A DNA stretch of 64,000 bases from Chitinophaga niastensis (GTDB lineage Bacteria; Bacteroidota; Bacteroidia; Chitinophagales; Chitinophagaceae), in NCBI RefSeq assembly GCF_003014755.1, contig NZ_PYAW01000007.1:62001-126000 (forward strand), given 5' to 3'. Positions 8,817 to 18,538 of this stretch are shown here, piece by piece. Both the position numbers and the translations under genes were made by a program. Within the stretch, counting starts at the first letter, position 1; each line of letters begins with the position of its first letter. The notes under the pieces were generated by a model that was not told where the DNA came from, did no database searches, and saw nothing but the letters and a program-made list of their open reading frames with translations.

Positions 8817-11815
8817 CTCCTTACTTTAATAAATCTTTTAGTCCATTTGAAGTTTGTTCCGGACACTTCCATGATGTAGTGGCCATTGGGTATCACACTA
8901 ACGTCAATGTCTGTTTGAAAAGCGCCACTGAAAGTATATGATTTTTGCTGCACCAACCGACCGCTCATGTCATAAATTTTAACATGGATGAAGTTATTAC
9001 CATCGCGCGCTACATTTAATCTTGCTATAGCGCTGACCGGATTGGGCACCAGTGATACAGAATCAGGTGTATGATCTACCGGCTTACTTTCCAGCACATC
9101 TACCGCAAAAGTAGTTATGCCGGTGGCTTGTTTATTATCAGTAACAGTGAGCTGAAAAGTGTAAGCCCCCTGCTGCAGTTTTGTAATTAATGTTCTTGCA
9201 GCATCGGGCGTGGCGATGAATGCATTGGCTGGTCCGGATAATTGCTTCCATCCAAATTTGTCAATGCTGCCACCCATGTCATAAGATGTTGATCCATCTG
9301 CTGATAAATAAGATGTAGGCAGTTGTACCGTTTTGTCAGCACTTACTACTGCTACAGGAACCTGGTTATTTGTTACCGGTGAAACTATTATACTTACTGT
9401 TGCCACAGCAGTGACACCCGCATTATTTGTAACAGTGAGTTCAAAAGCATAGGTACCTTCCAATAAACCGGTTACCTGGGTTTTTGCTGTTGTTGAACTG
9501 CCAAGTGAGCCACCTGCTGGTCCGCCTGTTTTTTTCCACTGCCATTTTACGATAGTACCGTCGGGGTCTGTGGAGGCGCTGCCATCCAGTTGTGCTGAAT
9601 TTACCGGCAATGTAATATTAATGTCATTACCTGCGTTGGCTACCGGCGGCCTATGAGGACCGTTACTGCTGTACTCATAGGCACCCACATCATATTTGCC
9701 ATTTTGTGGTCTTACAAAACCATCTGCATCTGTGGTTAATCCCATATCTGACATGTCGCGGCCGGCATCTATTGCAGCAGCACCTTTGGCAAGACGAAAA
9801 TTACCGGCAGCTGCATCTATCACATTTGCTTCTGCGGGTGTTTTAGCAAAAAGATTATTACTAAAATCAAACTTGATTTGTTGGGCACCCCGTATGTAAT
9901 AACCGCCCATGGGATAATCGCCGGAAGATCCGGTGTTGATAACGAGGTTATTATATACTTTATGACCTAATTGTGTGAGATATGCGTAGATTTTAATACC
10001 ATCAGGGCCGGTGTTATAGATCGTATTGTTATAAATGTAAGCGGTTACAGGTTCAATGATAAATTTATCTGACACATTAATACCTTCTCCATTGGAAATA
10101 TTAGATATCACATTATTATACACATAAGAAATACCAGAGCCAAACAAGGCTATACCAGGTAGATAACCACTATCTACTACGTTATTATACACCTTTACGG
10201 CGGTGCCGCCGCCCATCAACAGGCCATAGCTTTGTGCATCCAGCTTTTGCATTCCATAATTGCGTACAACATTATTGTACACTTTATTATCTCCCATATC
10301 CGCCATCGCTACCTGTATGCCATCATATCCTGTATTTTGTATATCGTTATCATATACTTCCAGGTTTTCGAGGTGATGTGATTTTACATCACCTCCGCAT
10401 GCCGGAAAATTGATGATATAATGTGTGTTACCGATATAAAAACCTTCATATTCTGAATAGCGTCCTTTGATGTGGTGGATTTTGGCATTCCTCATTACAT
10501 AGTTACCTTCCCAGTACTGGGGATTGTCGCAGGCCTGGGTAGTTTTAGCTACCAGCAGTATGTTAGCATCATGAATGTACATGTTATGTACATTAAAGTC
10601 TGTGCTGCCACTACCAAAGTACATACCCTGCATTTGAACACCATCCAGGTTTTTGCCGTTGATATCAAATCCATATTCCAGGCCGGGGGTACCTGATCCG
10701 GAAACTTCTATAAACTGACCCGACATAAAATTGAAGGCGATATCACTCTTATGTGTATTAATGCCCAGTCGGACGAGTCCTCCGCAGTTAGTAATTACAA
10801 TTGGTTTGGCTTTTGTTCCGGTCAATTTTCCCAGTTGAACAAATTCGTAGTCGCCAGCCGGAATACAAAGTGTATCTCCGGGGTTAAGCTGAAAAGCACT
10901 CATGGCATCAGTATAATACATACCGTTGCCTATATTGGTTTTTGCAATCACGCGCTTATTCCCTGAAGGAGGAGGTGGTGGTGGCGGAGTAACAGTTGTA
11001 CCTCCCTTTTTATACTGCAACATCCATTCATATACATTCATACCATTTTCCCTGTAATTGGGATCGTATGCCTTGTCCCAGGCATTGTGACCTGAAACGG
11101 GGAAAATAGTGAGTTTAGGTAATGGTGTTGGAGCTGGTTGATAAGCGGATATCATAGCCACCCAATCTTTTGAATATTGAGAGGGCACTGTACCATCTCC
11201 ATTATTATGGAAAAACCAGGCAGGTACATTGTTTTTTGCAACCACCCTGGGTGCATTGGGAAATTGTACCGGATTCATATTTCCGGACACCGCTACCACT
11301 GCTGCAGGAATTTGTGCAAAGGCGTCGTTGGCAGATGCAAAATCTTCGGTGGAACCACCGCCCATACTCAATCCGGTTATATAGATCCTGTTATTATCTA
11401 TCCTGTACTGGGTTTTTATATAATTGATCAGGCTAAGTATATCGAGGGGACTGGGAGATGTTTTAAACTGCGGGGATAATATTATAAAAGAGAAGGTTTG
11501 ATTATTCACCGTAAACGAAGCCGGGAGTGTACCATCATTGATGCGTGCCGGAATACCGTTTTTTAATACGGCGGGTAAATTTGTTACCCCATCTCCTAAC
11601 TCTCCAATACCATGAATGAAGACGATCAGCGGAAAAGAGTCTTTACTGGCAGCATAAGCTGGAGGGATATATTCATAATATCCTCCGCAATTAGTTACTG
11701 AGGTACCCTTGGTTGATTTAGCTACCTGCTGCGCGTAACTTTGTTGTGTTAATAAAAAAGATAGTGTTATCAGGGCAAATAACATCCTCTTACTTAAAAA
11801 GTATCCCAACTTCAT
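8813..11815 (-). CDS. Secreted esterase-like / parallel beta-helix / PKD protein with T9SS sorting domain
   Basis: The start is taken as the ATG at 11815 (1000 aa). A TTG five codons upstream is less likely because the signal peptide reads cleanly from MKLGYFLSKR. Domains in order are: signal peptide (1-29); alpha/beta-hydrolase of the PHB-depolymerase/esterase type with HGIGE and Ser150 in TGLSMGGG, and a C-terminal His in GHNAWD (about 55-275); a proline-rich linker; right-handed parallel beta-helix with repeated VYNN turns (about 290-710); two PKD domains (about 725-900); and a C-terminal T9SS type A sorting domain (about 920-1000, SLVPNPVSAIARLNV). It should be exported and anchored at the surface. 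Position in the EPS region suggests deacylation plus lyase/hydrolase activity on the polymer; this is inferred. Confidence 0.82.
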   Translation of the reverse strand: MKLGYFLSKRMLFALITLSFLLTQQSYAQQVAKSTKGTSVTNCGGYYEYIPPAYAASKDSFPLIVFIHGIGELGDGVTNLPAVLKNGIPARINDGTLPASFTVNNQTFSFIILSPQFKTSPSPLDILSLINYIKTQYRIDNNRIYITGLSMGGGSTEDFASANDAFAQIPAAVVAVSGNMNPVQFPNAPRVVAKNNVPAWFFHNNGDGTVPSQYSKDWVAMISAYQPAPTPLPKLTIFPVSGHNAWDKAYDPNYRENGMNVYEWMLQYKKGGTTVTPPPPPPPSGNKRVIAKTNIGNGMYYTDAMSAFQLNPGDTLCIPAGDYEFVQLGKLTGTKAKPIVITNCGGLVRLGINTHKSDIAFNFMSGQFIEVSGSGTPGLEYGFDINGKNLDGVQMQGMYFGSGSTDFNVHNMYIHDANILLVAKTTQACDNPQYWEGNYVMRNAKIHHIKGRYSEYEGFYIGNTHYIINFPACGGDVKSHHLENLEVYDNDIQNTGYDGIQVAMADMGDNKVYNNVVRNYGMQKLDAQSYGLLMGGGTAVKVYNNVVDSGYLPGIALFGSGISYVYNNVISNISNGEGINVSDKFIIEPVTAYIYNNTIYNTGPDGIKIYAYLTQLGHKVYNNLVINTGSSGDYPMGGYYIRGAQQIKFDFSNNLFAKTPAEANVIDAAAGNFRLAKGAAAIDAGRDMSDMGLTTDADGFVRPQNGKYDVGAYEYSSNGPHRPPVANAGNDINITLPVNSAQLDGSASTDPDGTIVKWQWKKTGGPAGGSLGSSTTAKTQVTGLLEGTYAFELTVTNNAGVTAVATVSIIVSPVTNNQVPVAVVSADKTVQLPTSYLSADGSTSYDMGGSIDKFGWKQLSGPANAFIATPDAARTLITKLQQGAYTFQLTVTDNKQATGITTFAVDVLESKPVDHTPDSVSLVPNPVSAIARLNVARDGNNFIHVKIYDMSGRLVQQKSYTFSGAFQTDIDVSVIPNGHYIMEVSGTNFKWTKRFIKVRS

Positions 11816-11830
11816 GTGAGGTATTTTCAA

Positions 11831-12197
11831 TTGTTATATGGTATAGCATGACTAAGTAATTCACTTATTTAGCAATGCCTGGTTTTCCACTGTAAAATAA
11901 CTTGCCAACGGGGCTGATTACATTATAGGATACCGCCGATGTGTTACCAGGAGCAGGGAATAGTAATTACAAAGTCCCGATAGTTTTCACATAGGAGGGG
12001 TTTAAGTTGTTGATTTTAAGGTATAGGATTTACCACTAAACCACTGCAAATATTAATATTGTCGCTAAGGTAGGATATTTTTCATCGTATAGATAAGAAA
12101 TATTATACATATAATTACACTTTTAAATAAAGTATTTTTTTCTGGTAAGTGTAAATACATGATCAATAAATAATACTATCAAATAACGAATTAAATT
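11831..12197. other. AT-rich divergent intergenic region
   Basis: This is the gap between the T9SS esterase/beta-helix gene and the divergent flippase gene. No coding potential or stable hairpin is seen. The only convincing signal in the whole gap is the promoter at 12198-12228 in its right part. No CAAAnnTA motif for the minus-strand gene was found. Confidence 0.5.
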
Positions 12198-12228
12198 TTG
12201 CTGCCCCTATTTTAAATTATACTTTTGC
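12198..12228 (+). promoter_or_regulatory. Near-perfect Bacteroidota promoter for the flippase gene
   Basis: TTTG at 12198-12201 is followed, after exactly 19 nt, by TACTTTTG at 12221-12228. This matches the Bacteroidota sigma-ABfr consensus TTTG-N19-TAnnTTTG. The predicted start is near 12235, giving a leader of about 120 nt before the ATG at 12355. Confidence 0.72.
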
Positions 12229-12354
12229 GAAGACTTATAATATTGATTCAGGCAACGTTTTCAATATTCTATAGCCCCTTACGCGACGGTAAAAAACCTT
12301 ATCCTCTATTAAAAGCCTCACACGCACATTAAGTATTTAATTACAACATGTTAC

Positions 12355-13719
12355 ATGGGTTTTAAATTATTGTCAGCTTTAAATAACAGGCATTTTCATT
12401 CTTTACTGGGTAACCTGGTATCCGCCTTCCTGAATCTACTTTCATTTGCTATCCTGGTTAGATTATTACCATTATCCGCTTTTGGTGAATGGGTTTTATT
12501 CATCGGCACCTATACTATTCTTGATCAGATACGTACTGCATTATTGCAGTCGGGTGTCATAAAATTTTATGCAGGTACTGATGAAACAACAGCCAGAAAA
12601 GTAGCCGGGAGTGCGTGGTATATTGCCCTGGTGCTAACAGGTATTTTCCTTGTACTCAACCTCGTTGTTGGGCTGATATGTTATAATTATTTCGACGATA
12701 CCTGGCGCTTCTTTATTAAGTGGCTGGGGATTATGACGTTAGTATCCGTTCCTTTTAATTTTGCCAGCTGGGTATTGCAGGCAGAGCACCGGTTTGATAG
12801 GATTGTACAGATCAGGTTATGGCAAAACGGCTGCTTCCTTGTTTTGATTGTATTACTTTATTTAGTTGGCAAGGTAACTTTAGCTAATACGCTATATGCA
12901 TATACAGGAGGCCTGGCCATCACCAGTGTATATACCTTGTTACGTAAGTGGACATATGTGCAGACAATTGTTTATAGCACAAAAGAGCAGATTAAAGTGC
13001 TTTACCGGTATGGCTGGCTGATAGTAGGGAGTATGCTCTCTTCCGGTCTTATCAACTATTCTGATAATTTCCTGATAAGAACGATGATCAATCCTGCTGC
13101 GGTGGCTATATACAGCATACCGCAGAAATTTATGGAAGTAATTGAAATTATACTTCGCAGTTTTGTGGCCACTGCACAACCTACCCTCTCCGGTGCGGCC
13201 AACAAAAATGACTGGGCCGGGGTAGCCCGTTCTTTTTCCCGTTATGTGGGCGCGGTTACTATTATTATTATTCCGTTTATTATCTGTCTGATCCTGTTTA
13301 CAAAACCATTGATCATTATACTTGCCAGCAAAGCATATCTCCCGGCTACAGACGTTGTAAGAATTTTTCTGTTCTCGGCTATCCTATACCCGGTAGATCG
13401 TTTTATTGGTGTAGCGCTGGATATGATTAATCAACCCCTGACCAATTTTTATAAAAACTTTTTGAAGCTGGTGCTGAATATTGTAGGAGATATTATTTTC
13501 ATACTGCTGTTTCATGATATCCGCTGGGTGGCAATAGGCTCCCTGATAAACATGGTTGTTTGTGTAATTGTGGGTTATTACATGCTGAAAAAACATGTAC
13601 ACTTTACAATAGCAGATATCATAAAACTCGGCTGGACAGAATGTATCCTGATGCTTGAAAAAATTACAGGAAAGCTGTTTTTCAAATCCGGCAAATCCGT
13701 CACCACTACCAGACCTTAA
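12355..13719 (+). CDS. Wzx-type polysaccharide flippase (MATE/MVF superfamily)
   Basis: The 454-aa integral membrane protein has about 12-14 hydrophobic helices. Its N-terminus (NLVSAFLNLLSFAILVRLLPLSAFGEWVLF) is typical of PST-family oligosaccharide flippases. It would move the lipid-linked EPS repeat unit across the inner membrane. It is a single-gene unit with its own consensus promoter, and the convergent methyltransferase is separated from it by a bidirectional terminator. A very short upstream reading frame (ATG at 12348, five codons) overlaps its start but is probably chance. Confidence 0.9.
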   Translation: MGFKLLSALNNRHFHSLLGNLVSAFLNLLSFAILVRLLPLSAFGEWVLFIGTYTILDQIRTALLQSGVIKFYAGTDETTARKVAGSAWYIALVLTGIFLVLNLVVGLICYNYFDDTWRFFIKWLGIMTLVSVPFNFASWVLQAEHRFDRIVQIRLWQNGCFLVLIVLLYLVGKVTLANTLYAYTGGLAITSVYTLLRKWTYVQTIVYSTKEQIKVLYRYGWLIVGSMLSSGLINYSDNFLIRTMINPAAVAIYSIPQKFMEVIEIILRSFVATAQPTLSGAANKNDWAGVARSFSRYVGAVTIIIIPFIICLILFTKPLIIILASKAYLPATDVVRIFLFSAILYPVDRFIGVALDMINQPLTNFYKNFLKLVLNIVGDIIFILLFHDIRWVAIGSLINMVVCVIVGYYMLKKHVHFTIADIIKLGWTECILMLEKITGKLFFKSGKSVTTTRP

Positions 13720-13731
13720 CCACATAAAAAA

Positions 13732-13770
13732 GCCACCAGTCTTGGATCCATCTACATGGCAACTGGTGGC
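13732..13770. terminator. Bidirectional terminator between convergent EPS genes
   Basis: GCCACCAGT (13732-13740) pairs with ACTGGTGGC (13762-13770). T-rich tracts follow on both strands (TTTTTGTTTTTA on plus, TTTTTT on minus). It serves both the flippase (+) and the methyltransferase (-). Confidence 0.7.
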
Positions 13771-13790
13771 GTATAAGGTTTTTGTTTTTA

Positions 13791-14525
13791 CTATTTTTTT
13801 CTCAGCACTCTTGATTTTATGATACTCTTGCAGATGTCTGTAAATGCCAGGGTAGCATCTGCCAGCTCTTTACCAAGTGAGCGCTGAGGAAAATAATGTA
13901 ATACCATTTCACGGGTCCAGGGTGCTTCAAAATATTTCAGTATGTTTTTATCTTCCGGATTGATAACATATTTAAAATCGTCTTCCCACTCCAACCGCAT
14001 AGTGTGCAGGTTAGGATGTGTTCTTTCCAGTATTTTATAGCCTATTGAATGCCGGGGTAAATATTCAAGGAACAGATCTCCAAAATCGAAGTTAGTAGGA
14101 AAATTCATTTTCGCCTTATCTACAAGCACTACTTCACCATTTACTTCCAGGATGGCCCATTTATGTGATTTTTTAGGAAACAGGTGCTCACCCAGCAAAG
14201 AGGGTGTTTCAATATAACCTCTTTTAGCCACGCGGAATTGTTCCTGCAAGAAGGCTACCGGATCTTCCACATGTTCCAATACCTGGTTACAAATAACATA
14301 ATCAAATTCTTTGTCTTTGAATGGCAAATGTTCTCCATCCGCATTCAGAAACTGCTGGTTATTCAGCACTTTAATATCACCGCTACGATGTGTGTTATCA
14401 TCAACATATTTATCTACTACCACATTCGCTCTTGGATGTGGATTGTGCCCTCCTCCTACTTCCAGTACCCTGTCACCTTTTTTTATGTTAAGGTCAAAAC
14501 GAGAACGGGGATTTCTGATTTTCAT
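13791..14525 (-). CDS. SAM-dependent class I methyltransferase
   Basis: The 244-aa product has motif I VLEVGGGHNPHP (about 20-31) and an acidic residue after the second strand (VVVDKY). The post-motif pattern DYVICNQVLEHVEDP follows, which is typical of Methyltransf_11-type enzymes. It is the last gene of the minus-strand EPS operon, 50 bp after the GT4 gene. It may O-methylate a sugar or cap the chain end, but substrate evidence is lacking. The C-terminal half (about 120-244) has no motif I recognise. Confidence 0.8.
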   Translation of the reverse strand: MKIRNPRSRFDLNIKKGDRVLEVGGGHNPHPRANVVVDKYVDDNTHRSGDIKVLNNQQFLNADGEHLPFKDKEFDYVICNQVLEHVEDPVAFLQEQFRVAKRGYIETPSLLGEHLFPKKSHKWAILEVNGEVVLVDKAKMNFPTNFDFGDLFLEYLPRHSIGYKILERTHPNLHTMRLEWEDDFKYVINPEDKNILKYFEAPWTREMVLHYFPQRSLGKELADATLAFTDICKSIIKSRVLRKK

Positions 14526-14575
14526 GCGTCTAATTTATTTATCTGGTATTCGGTTAACTAATTAAATTATTATTT

Positions 14576-15718
14576 TCAATCCACGCCCGTTGGCGTCAGT
14601 AGCTGTTGATAAAGTGTTTCAATTTTACCCGTCATGATTTTTGCGTCAAAGTTTGCAATGATGCTGTTCCTTGCATTGGTCTGTAACTCCTGCCGTAGCT
14701 GCGTATCATCTACCAGCCGGATAATTGCCTCCGCAAGGGCAGGTGTATCCTTAGGTGGCACCAACAAACCGGTTACCTCATGCTGTATTGCTTCTTTGGT
14801 ACCATCCACATCACTGGCTATCACGGCTTTCCCCATAGCCATTGCTTCCAGTACACCTATCGGAAAACCCTCCCACAAAGACGGCAGACAGTAGATATCT
14901 ATTGCATGTAACACAGCAGGTACATCTGTCCGGAAGTTATCGAATACAATGCGGCTATCTACCTGCAGGTCTTTCGCCAGTTGAACAGCAGCATCTTTAA
15001 GGTCCCCTTCGCCTATCATCAGCAGGGTAACATCCGGCCGGGCAGCATACACTGCTGCAAATGCCCTGATCATACCCAGCGGATCCTTCTGCCCTGTTAT
15101 CCTCACAATATAACCCAATACCAGGTGATGTTCCGGTATTCCGTACGCAGCTTTTACATCAGGGTAGGTGGCGGAGGCATTAAATCTACGCAAATTCACC
15201 CCATTTTTAACCACCACAGATTTAAAGGCACCCAGCGCTTTATGGCCTGTATACTGGTTGGCATCAGAAACAGTAATATTGAGCCGGGTATTGAAAGTAA
15301 TAATTTTCTCCGCCACTATCCTCGCCATACGTTTAAAAAACGGCAGGTCATCATGAAATGACCAGCCGTGAATAGTATATATTACTGGTAATTTAAGCGT
15401 GCGCGCAGCCCATAATACATTTGTATTTGCACGGGTACCATGAACATGTACGATATCGATTTCCTGTTTACGCAAAAAATCTTTTACCTGTTTCCATACC
15501 CTGATATCAAATGGTTTCTCTGTATGTATCACATAACCCGGCACACCCATTTGTTGCAGAGACTGCATCATGGGACCATCTGTAAAGGAAAGCACAACGG
15601 GTTTAAAACGTTGTTTGTCGAGGTAGCTCACCAGGTCCAGTACATGACTTTCCCCTCCCCCTATTTTCCCTTGCCGGATGGCTTCCAGCACATTTATTTT
15701 TTTTGGTGTTTGTGTCAT
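14576..15718 (-). CDS. Glycosyltransferase family 4
   Basis: The 380-aa GT-B enzyme has an N-terminal loop (IRQGKIGGGESHVLDLVSYL) and donor-site motifs LGYIVRITGQKDPLGMI and LMIGEGDLKD. The E-x7-E region is SLWEGFPIGVLEAMAMGKAVIASD. It is a retaining transferase that uses a nucleotide sugar to extend the EPS repeat. The gap to asnB upstream is only 7 bp, so it is part of the same operon. Confidence 0.9.
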   Translation of the reverse strand: MTQTPKKINVLEAIRQGKIGGGESHVLDLVSYLDKQRFKPVVLSFTDGPMMQSLQQMGVPGYVIHTEKPFDIRVWKQVKDFLRKQEIDIVHVHGTRANTNVLWAARTLKLPVIYTIHGWSFHDDLPFFKRMARIVAEKIITFNTRLNITVSDANQYTGHKALGAFKSVVVKNGVNLRRFNASATYPDVKAAYGIPEHHLVLGYIVRITGQKDPLGMIRAFAAVYAARPDVTLLMIGEGDLKDAAVQLAKDLQVDSRIVFDNFRTDVPAVLHAIDIYCLPSLWEGFPIGVLEAMAMGKAVIASDVDGTKEAIQHEVTGLLVPPKDTPALAEAIIRLVDDTQLRQELQTNARNSIIANFDAKIMTGKIETLYQQLLTPTGVD

Positions 15719-15725
15719 TCGGTAA

Positions 15726-17627
15726 TTATAATCCTGAAATCCATCTGCTATACCAAAGCTGGAATACCAGTATATTCCATAGCTTCTGGTGACTTACTTT
15801 GCCACCAGCGAAATAGTTGTTTAATAATTGTTGTACATGTTCTACATTAAAGATACCACTTTGTTCAAGTTTGGCCGGTGAAAGATAATATGACATCTGT
15901 TCTTTCAGTTCCTCTTTAAACCAATGTGTCAAAGGTGCAATGAATGGCCGTTTAGGGCGATCCATCAATGATTTTGGAATATACTTATGTACAATTTCTT
16001 TCAGTATATATTTATTCACATTATCCTTTACTTTCACCGCTGCCGGAACAGTGGCTAAAAATTCCACCAACCGGTGGTCCAGCATTGGTTCTCTCCCCTC
16101 AATCCCAACAGACATGGTAGCACGATCCACTTTCACCAGGTTATTGTCTACCAGGAATGTTTTGTAATCAACAGATAAGAGGCGATTTAGCGGGTCATTG
16201 ATATCATTCAGCTCGCCGTTCATATCAAAGTTAGTTTTGTAGGCAGAAACAGGTGTTCCGAGGAATCCGGCTGCTTCACTTTCTGTGATATACTGGCTGA
16301 TATATTTCATGGCTTCCTGCGGTTTGCCGGATGCCCATATCAATTTCATTTTTTCATAACGGCTGGCAAAATTATATTGTTTGTTAAAATACGGAATAGT
16401 GGCCGGATCTACCCATCCCATTACTTTACTCACCAGGCCTTGTACACCTTTCGGGAAACTGCTGCTATAACGGAGTGACTGATTAAATTTATTATATCCA
16501 GCAAACAATTCATCGCCGCCATCAGCAGACAATGCCACTTTCACCTGGCTGCTGGCCAACTTACTCACCAGTGTAGTAGGAACGGTGGAATTATCGGCAA
16601 ATGGTTCGTCGTATATATCCGGCAACTGATGCAATATTTCTCTTGCCTCAGCAGCCCCTATGATCCATTCATTGTGATCGGTACCCAGGTGCAGCGCTAT
16701 TTTCCGGGCCTCTTTTGATTCATCAAATGCCTGCTCTTTATAACCTATGGTAAATGTTTTGATACGGCTGCCGGAAGAAGCCTGTAAAATAGCTGCTACG
16801 CTACTGCTGTCATATCCTCCGCTTAAAAAAACACCTACCGGTACATCTGCTACCATCCGGTATTTGTAGGCACTTTTCATTAATGATTCTGTATGCTGAA
16901 TAATGGCTGATTCAGACATATCTGTAAGCGGCTGGCGATAGGCATTCAGTACATTCCAGTATTCTGTCAGTACCGGTTCTTTTGTATGTAATGATAAATG
17001 CAGCCAATGACCAGGCTTTAATTTGTGTGTATTTTTATAAATGGTATAAGGCGCGGGGATGTAGCTATATTGCAAAAACAGTGACACACTGTTCACATCT
17101 ATTTCTTTGGGAAAACCGGGATAGCTGCACAGGCTCTTTAATTCAGAGCCAAACAGCAACACATTATTATGCCAGTAATAATAAAGTGGCTTCACGCCTG
17201 CTCTGTCTCTGCACAATATTAACTGTCCTTTGTCTTTATCATAAATAACAAAAGCAAACATTCCAATACATCTATCCACCACCTTTTCTTTCCAGAGGTC
17301 ATATCCTTTCAGTAATACTTCAGTATCTGAATTTGAAACAAACGTATATCCATTTTTTTCCAGTTCCTTACGGATCTCCATGAAGTTGTAAACTTCGCCA
17401 TTGAAGATCATGGAATACTGATTATAATGCATGGGCTGGTGTCCTGAACTGGAAAGGTCCAGGATAGAAAGACGACGTTGTCCCAGTCCTACACTGGCCT
17501 GGGCGTGTTCATATACTTCGTATCCGGCGTCATTGGGTCCACGATGCTGCAGCACATCTGTCATGGACTTCAACATACTCAAATCTGCATTCTTTGAAAA
17601 ATCAACAAAACCAGCTATGCCACACAT
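15726..17627 (-). CDS. Asparagine synthase-type glutamine amidotransferase
   Basis: The start is set at the ATG of MCGIAGFVDFS (17625-17627) because class II glutamine amidotransferases need Cys2 as the N-terminal nucleophile; a reading from 17678 would bury it. The 633-aa product has a glutaminase domain (1-200, with RRLSILDLS and FNGEVYN). A synthetase domain follows, with the PP-loop SGGYDSSSVAA. Within an EPS operon such AsnB/WbpS-like enzymes often amidate uronic acids rather than make asparagine; that is an inference here. It overlaps the preceding GT2 gene by 13 bp, indicating coupling. Confidence 0.88.
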   Translation of the reverse strand: MCGIAGFVDFSKNADLSMLKSMTDVLQHRGPNDAGYEVYEHAQASVGLGQRRLSILDLSSSGHQPMHYNQYSMIFNGEVYNFMEIRKELEKNGYTFVSNSDTEVLLKGYDLWKEKVVDRCIGMFAFVIYDKDKGQLILCRDRAGVKPLYYYWHNNVLLFGSELKSLCSYPGFPKEIDVNSVSLFLQYSYIPAPYTIYKNTHKLKPGHWLHLSLHTKEPVLTEYWNVLNAYRQPLTDMSESAIIQHTESLMKSAYKYRMVADVPVGVFLSGGYDSSSVAAILQASSGSRIKTFTIGYKEQAFDESKEARKIALHLGTDHNEWIIGAAEAREILHQLPDIYDEPFADNSTVPTTLVSKLASSQVKVALSADGGDELFAGYNKFNQSLRYSSSFPKGVQGLVSKVMGWVDPATIPYFNKQYNFASRYEKMKLIWASGKPQEAMKYISQYITESEAAGFLGTPVSAYKTNFDMNGELNDINDPLNRLLSVDYKTFLVDNNLVKVDRATMSVGIEGREPMLDHRLVEFLATVPAAVKVKDNVNKYILKEIVHKYIPKSLMDRPKRPFIAPLTHWFKEELKEQMSYYLSPAKLEQSGIFNVEHVQQLLNNYFAGGKVSHQKLWNILVFQLWYSRWISGL

Positions 17628-18538
17628 GGTACTAAATTTAGTCGATGATGTTTTATATTCCAGAATATCCCTTTCCAAAATGCTTTTAAATGCGCTATTT
17701 CTTTTCTGGCAATAAAAGACAAAGTATTTTTCGGAATGGTAAACACCATCAGATAGAACAGGAAAAAAATACGGGCGGATAATTTTACATTTCTCCGCAT
17801 AAACAGTATCCTGTTCCTGGTTAAATAATAAGTTTTTAAAGGGCTGTTTTTGCCCGTCGTCATTGATTCTTTATGATATATCAGCGATTGGTACTGGTAA
17901 TAAATTTTGTAGTGTTTACGTTTAAATTGCTCGCACCAATCAAACTCTTCATAATATAAAAAATATATTTCCGGCATCAGCCCTACTTCTTTTAATATGC
18001 TGACAGGAATCATCATGGCACCGCCATGTGCATAATTAGTGGAGGTAATCTGATCATATTGTCCTTTATCCGTTTCCTTGCATCCTATCATACTGTTCCT
18101 GCCCGTGAAAGTATCTACTGCATTATATCCTGCGTACTCAATAGTGCCGGGATGAAAATAATAATGGAATTTGGGACTTACGATGCCTGCATCCGGATGC
18201 AGGGAAAAAATATCCAGCAATCCTTCTATCAAACCATCTGTAAATTCCGTATCATTATTTACCAGGAAAATATAGGAACCGGTAGCAGCCAGGATCCCCA
18301 GGTTATTACCACCTGCAAATCCTTTGTTAACTTCACTTCTGATGACCTTCGCTGCAGGATATGCCTGCAATAAGGCAGCTGTTGGATCTTCTATGGAAGC
18401 ATTATCCACAACAATTACTTCCAGATGACTATAACTGTTTTTAGCAATAGAAGTGAGTAATTCACATGTTACAGCAGCGGTGTTATAGTTAACGGTTACA
18501 ATTGATACAAGCGGTGTATTATTATTTCCTGGCAACAT
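17615..18538 (-). CDS. GT2 family glycosyltransferase (rhamnosyltransferase-like)
   Basis: The 307-aa GT-A protein begins VSIVTVNYNTAAVTCELL and has VIVVDNAS and the DxD-like NNDTEF. A C-terminal hydrophobic stretch (ARIFFLFYLMVFTIP) suggests membrane association. The layout resembles WbbL-type rhamnosyltransferases; donor identity is not provable. It overlaps its neighbours on both sides (17 bp upstream, 13 bp downstream), so translation of these genes is coupled. Confidence 0.88.
   Translation of the reverse strand: MLPGNNNTPLVSIVTVNYNTAAVTCELLTSIAKNSYSHLEVIVVDNASIEDPTAALLQAYPAAKVIRSEVNKGFAGGNNLGILAATGSYIFLVNNDTEFTDGLIEGLLDIFSLHPDAGIVSPKFHYYFHPGTIEYAGYNAVDTFTGRNSMIGCKETDKGQYDQITSTNYAHGGAMMIPVSILKEVGLMPEIYFLYYEEFDWCEQFKRKHYKIYYQYQSLIYHKESMTTGKNSPLKTYYLTRNRILFMRRNVKLSARIFFLFYLMVFTIPKNTLSFIARKEIAHLKAFWKGIFWNIKHHRLNLVPCVA

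Noticed and set aside
11816..11830. TTG start five codons upstream of the esterase/beta-helix protein
   Set aside because: The ATG at 11815 gives a cleaner signal peptide; the TTG is not needed.
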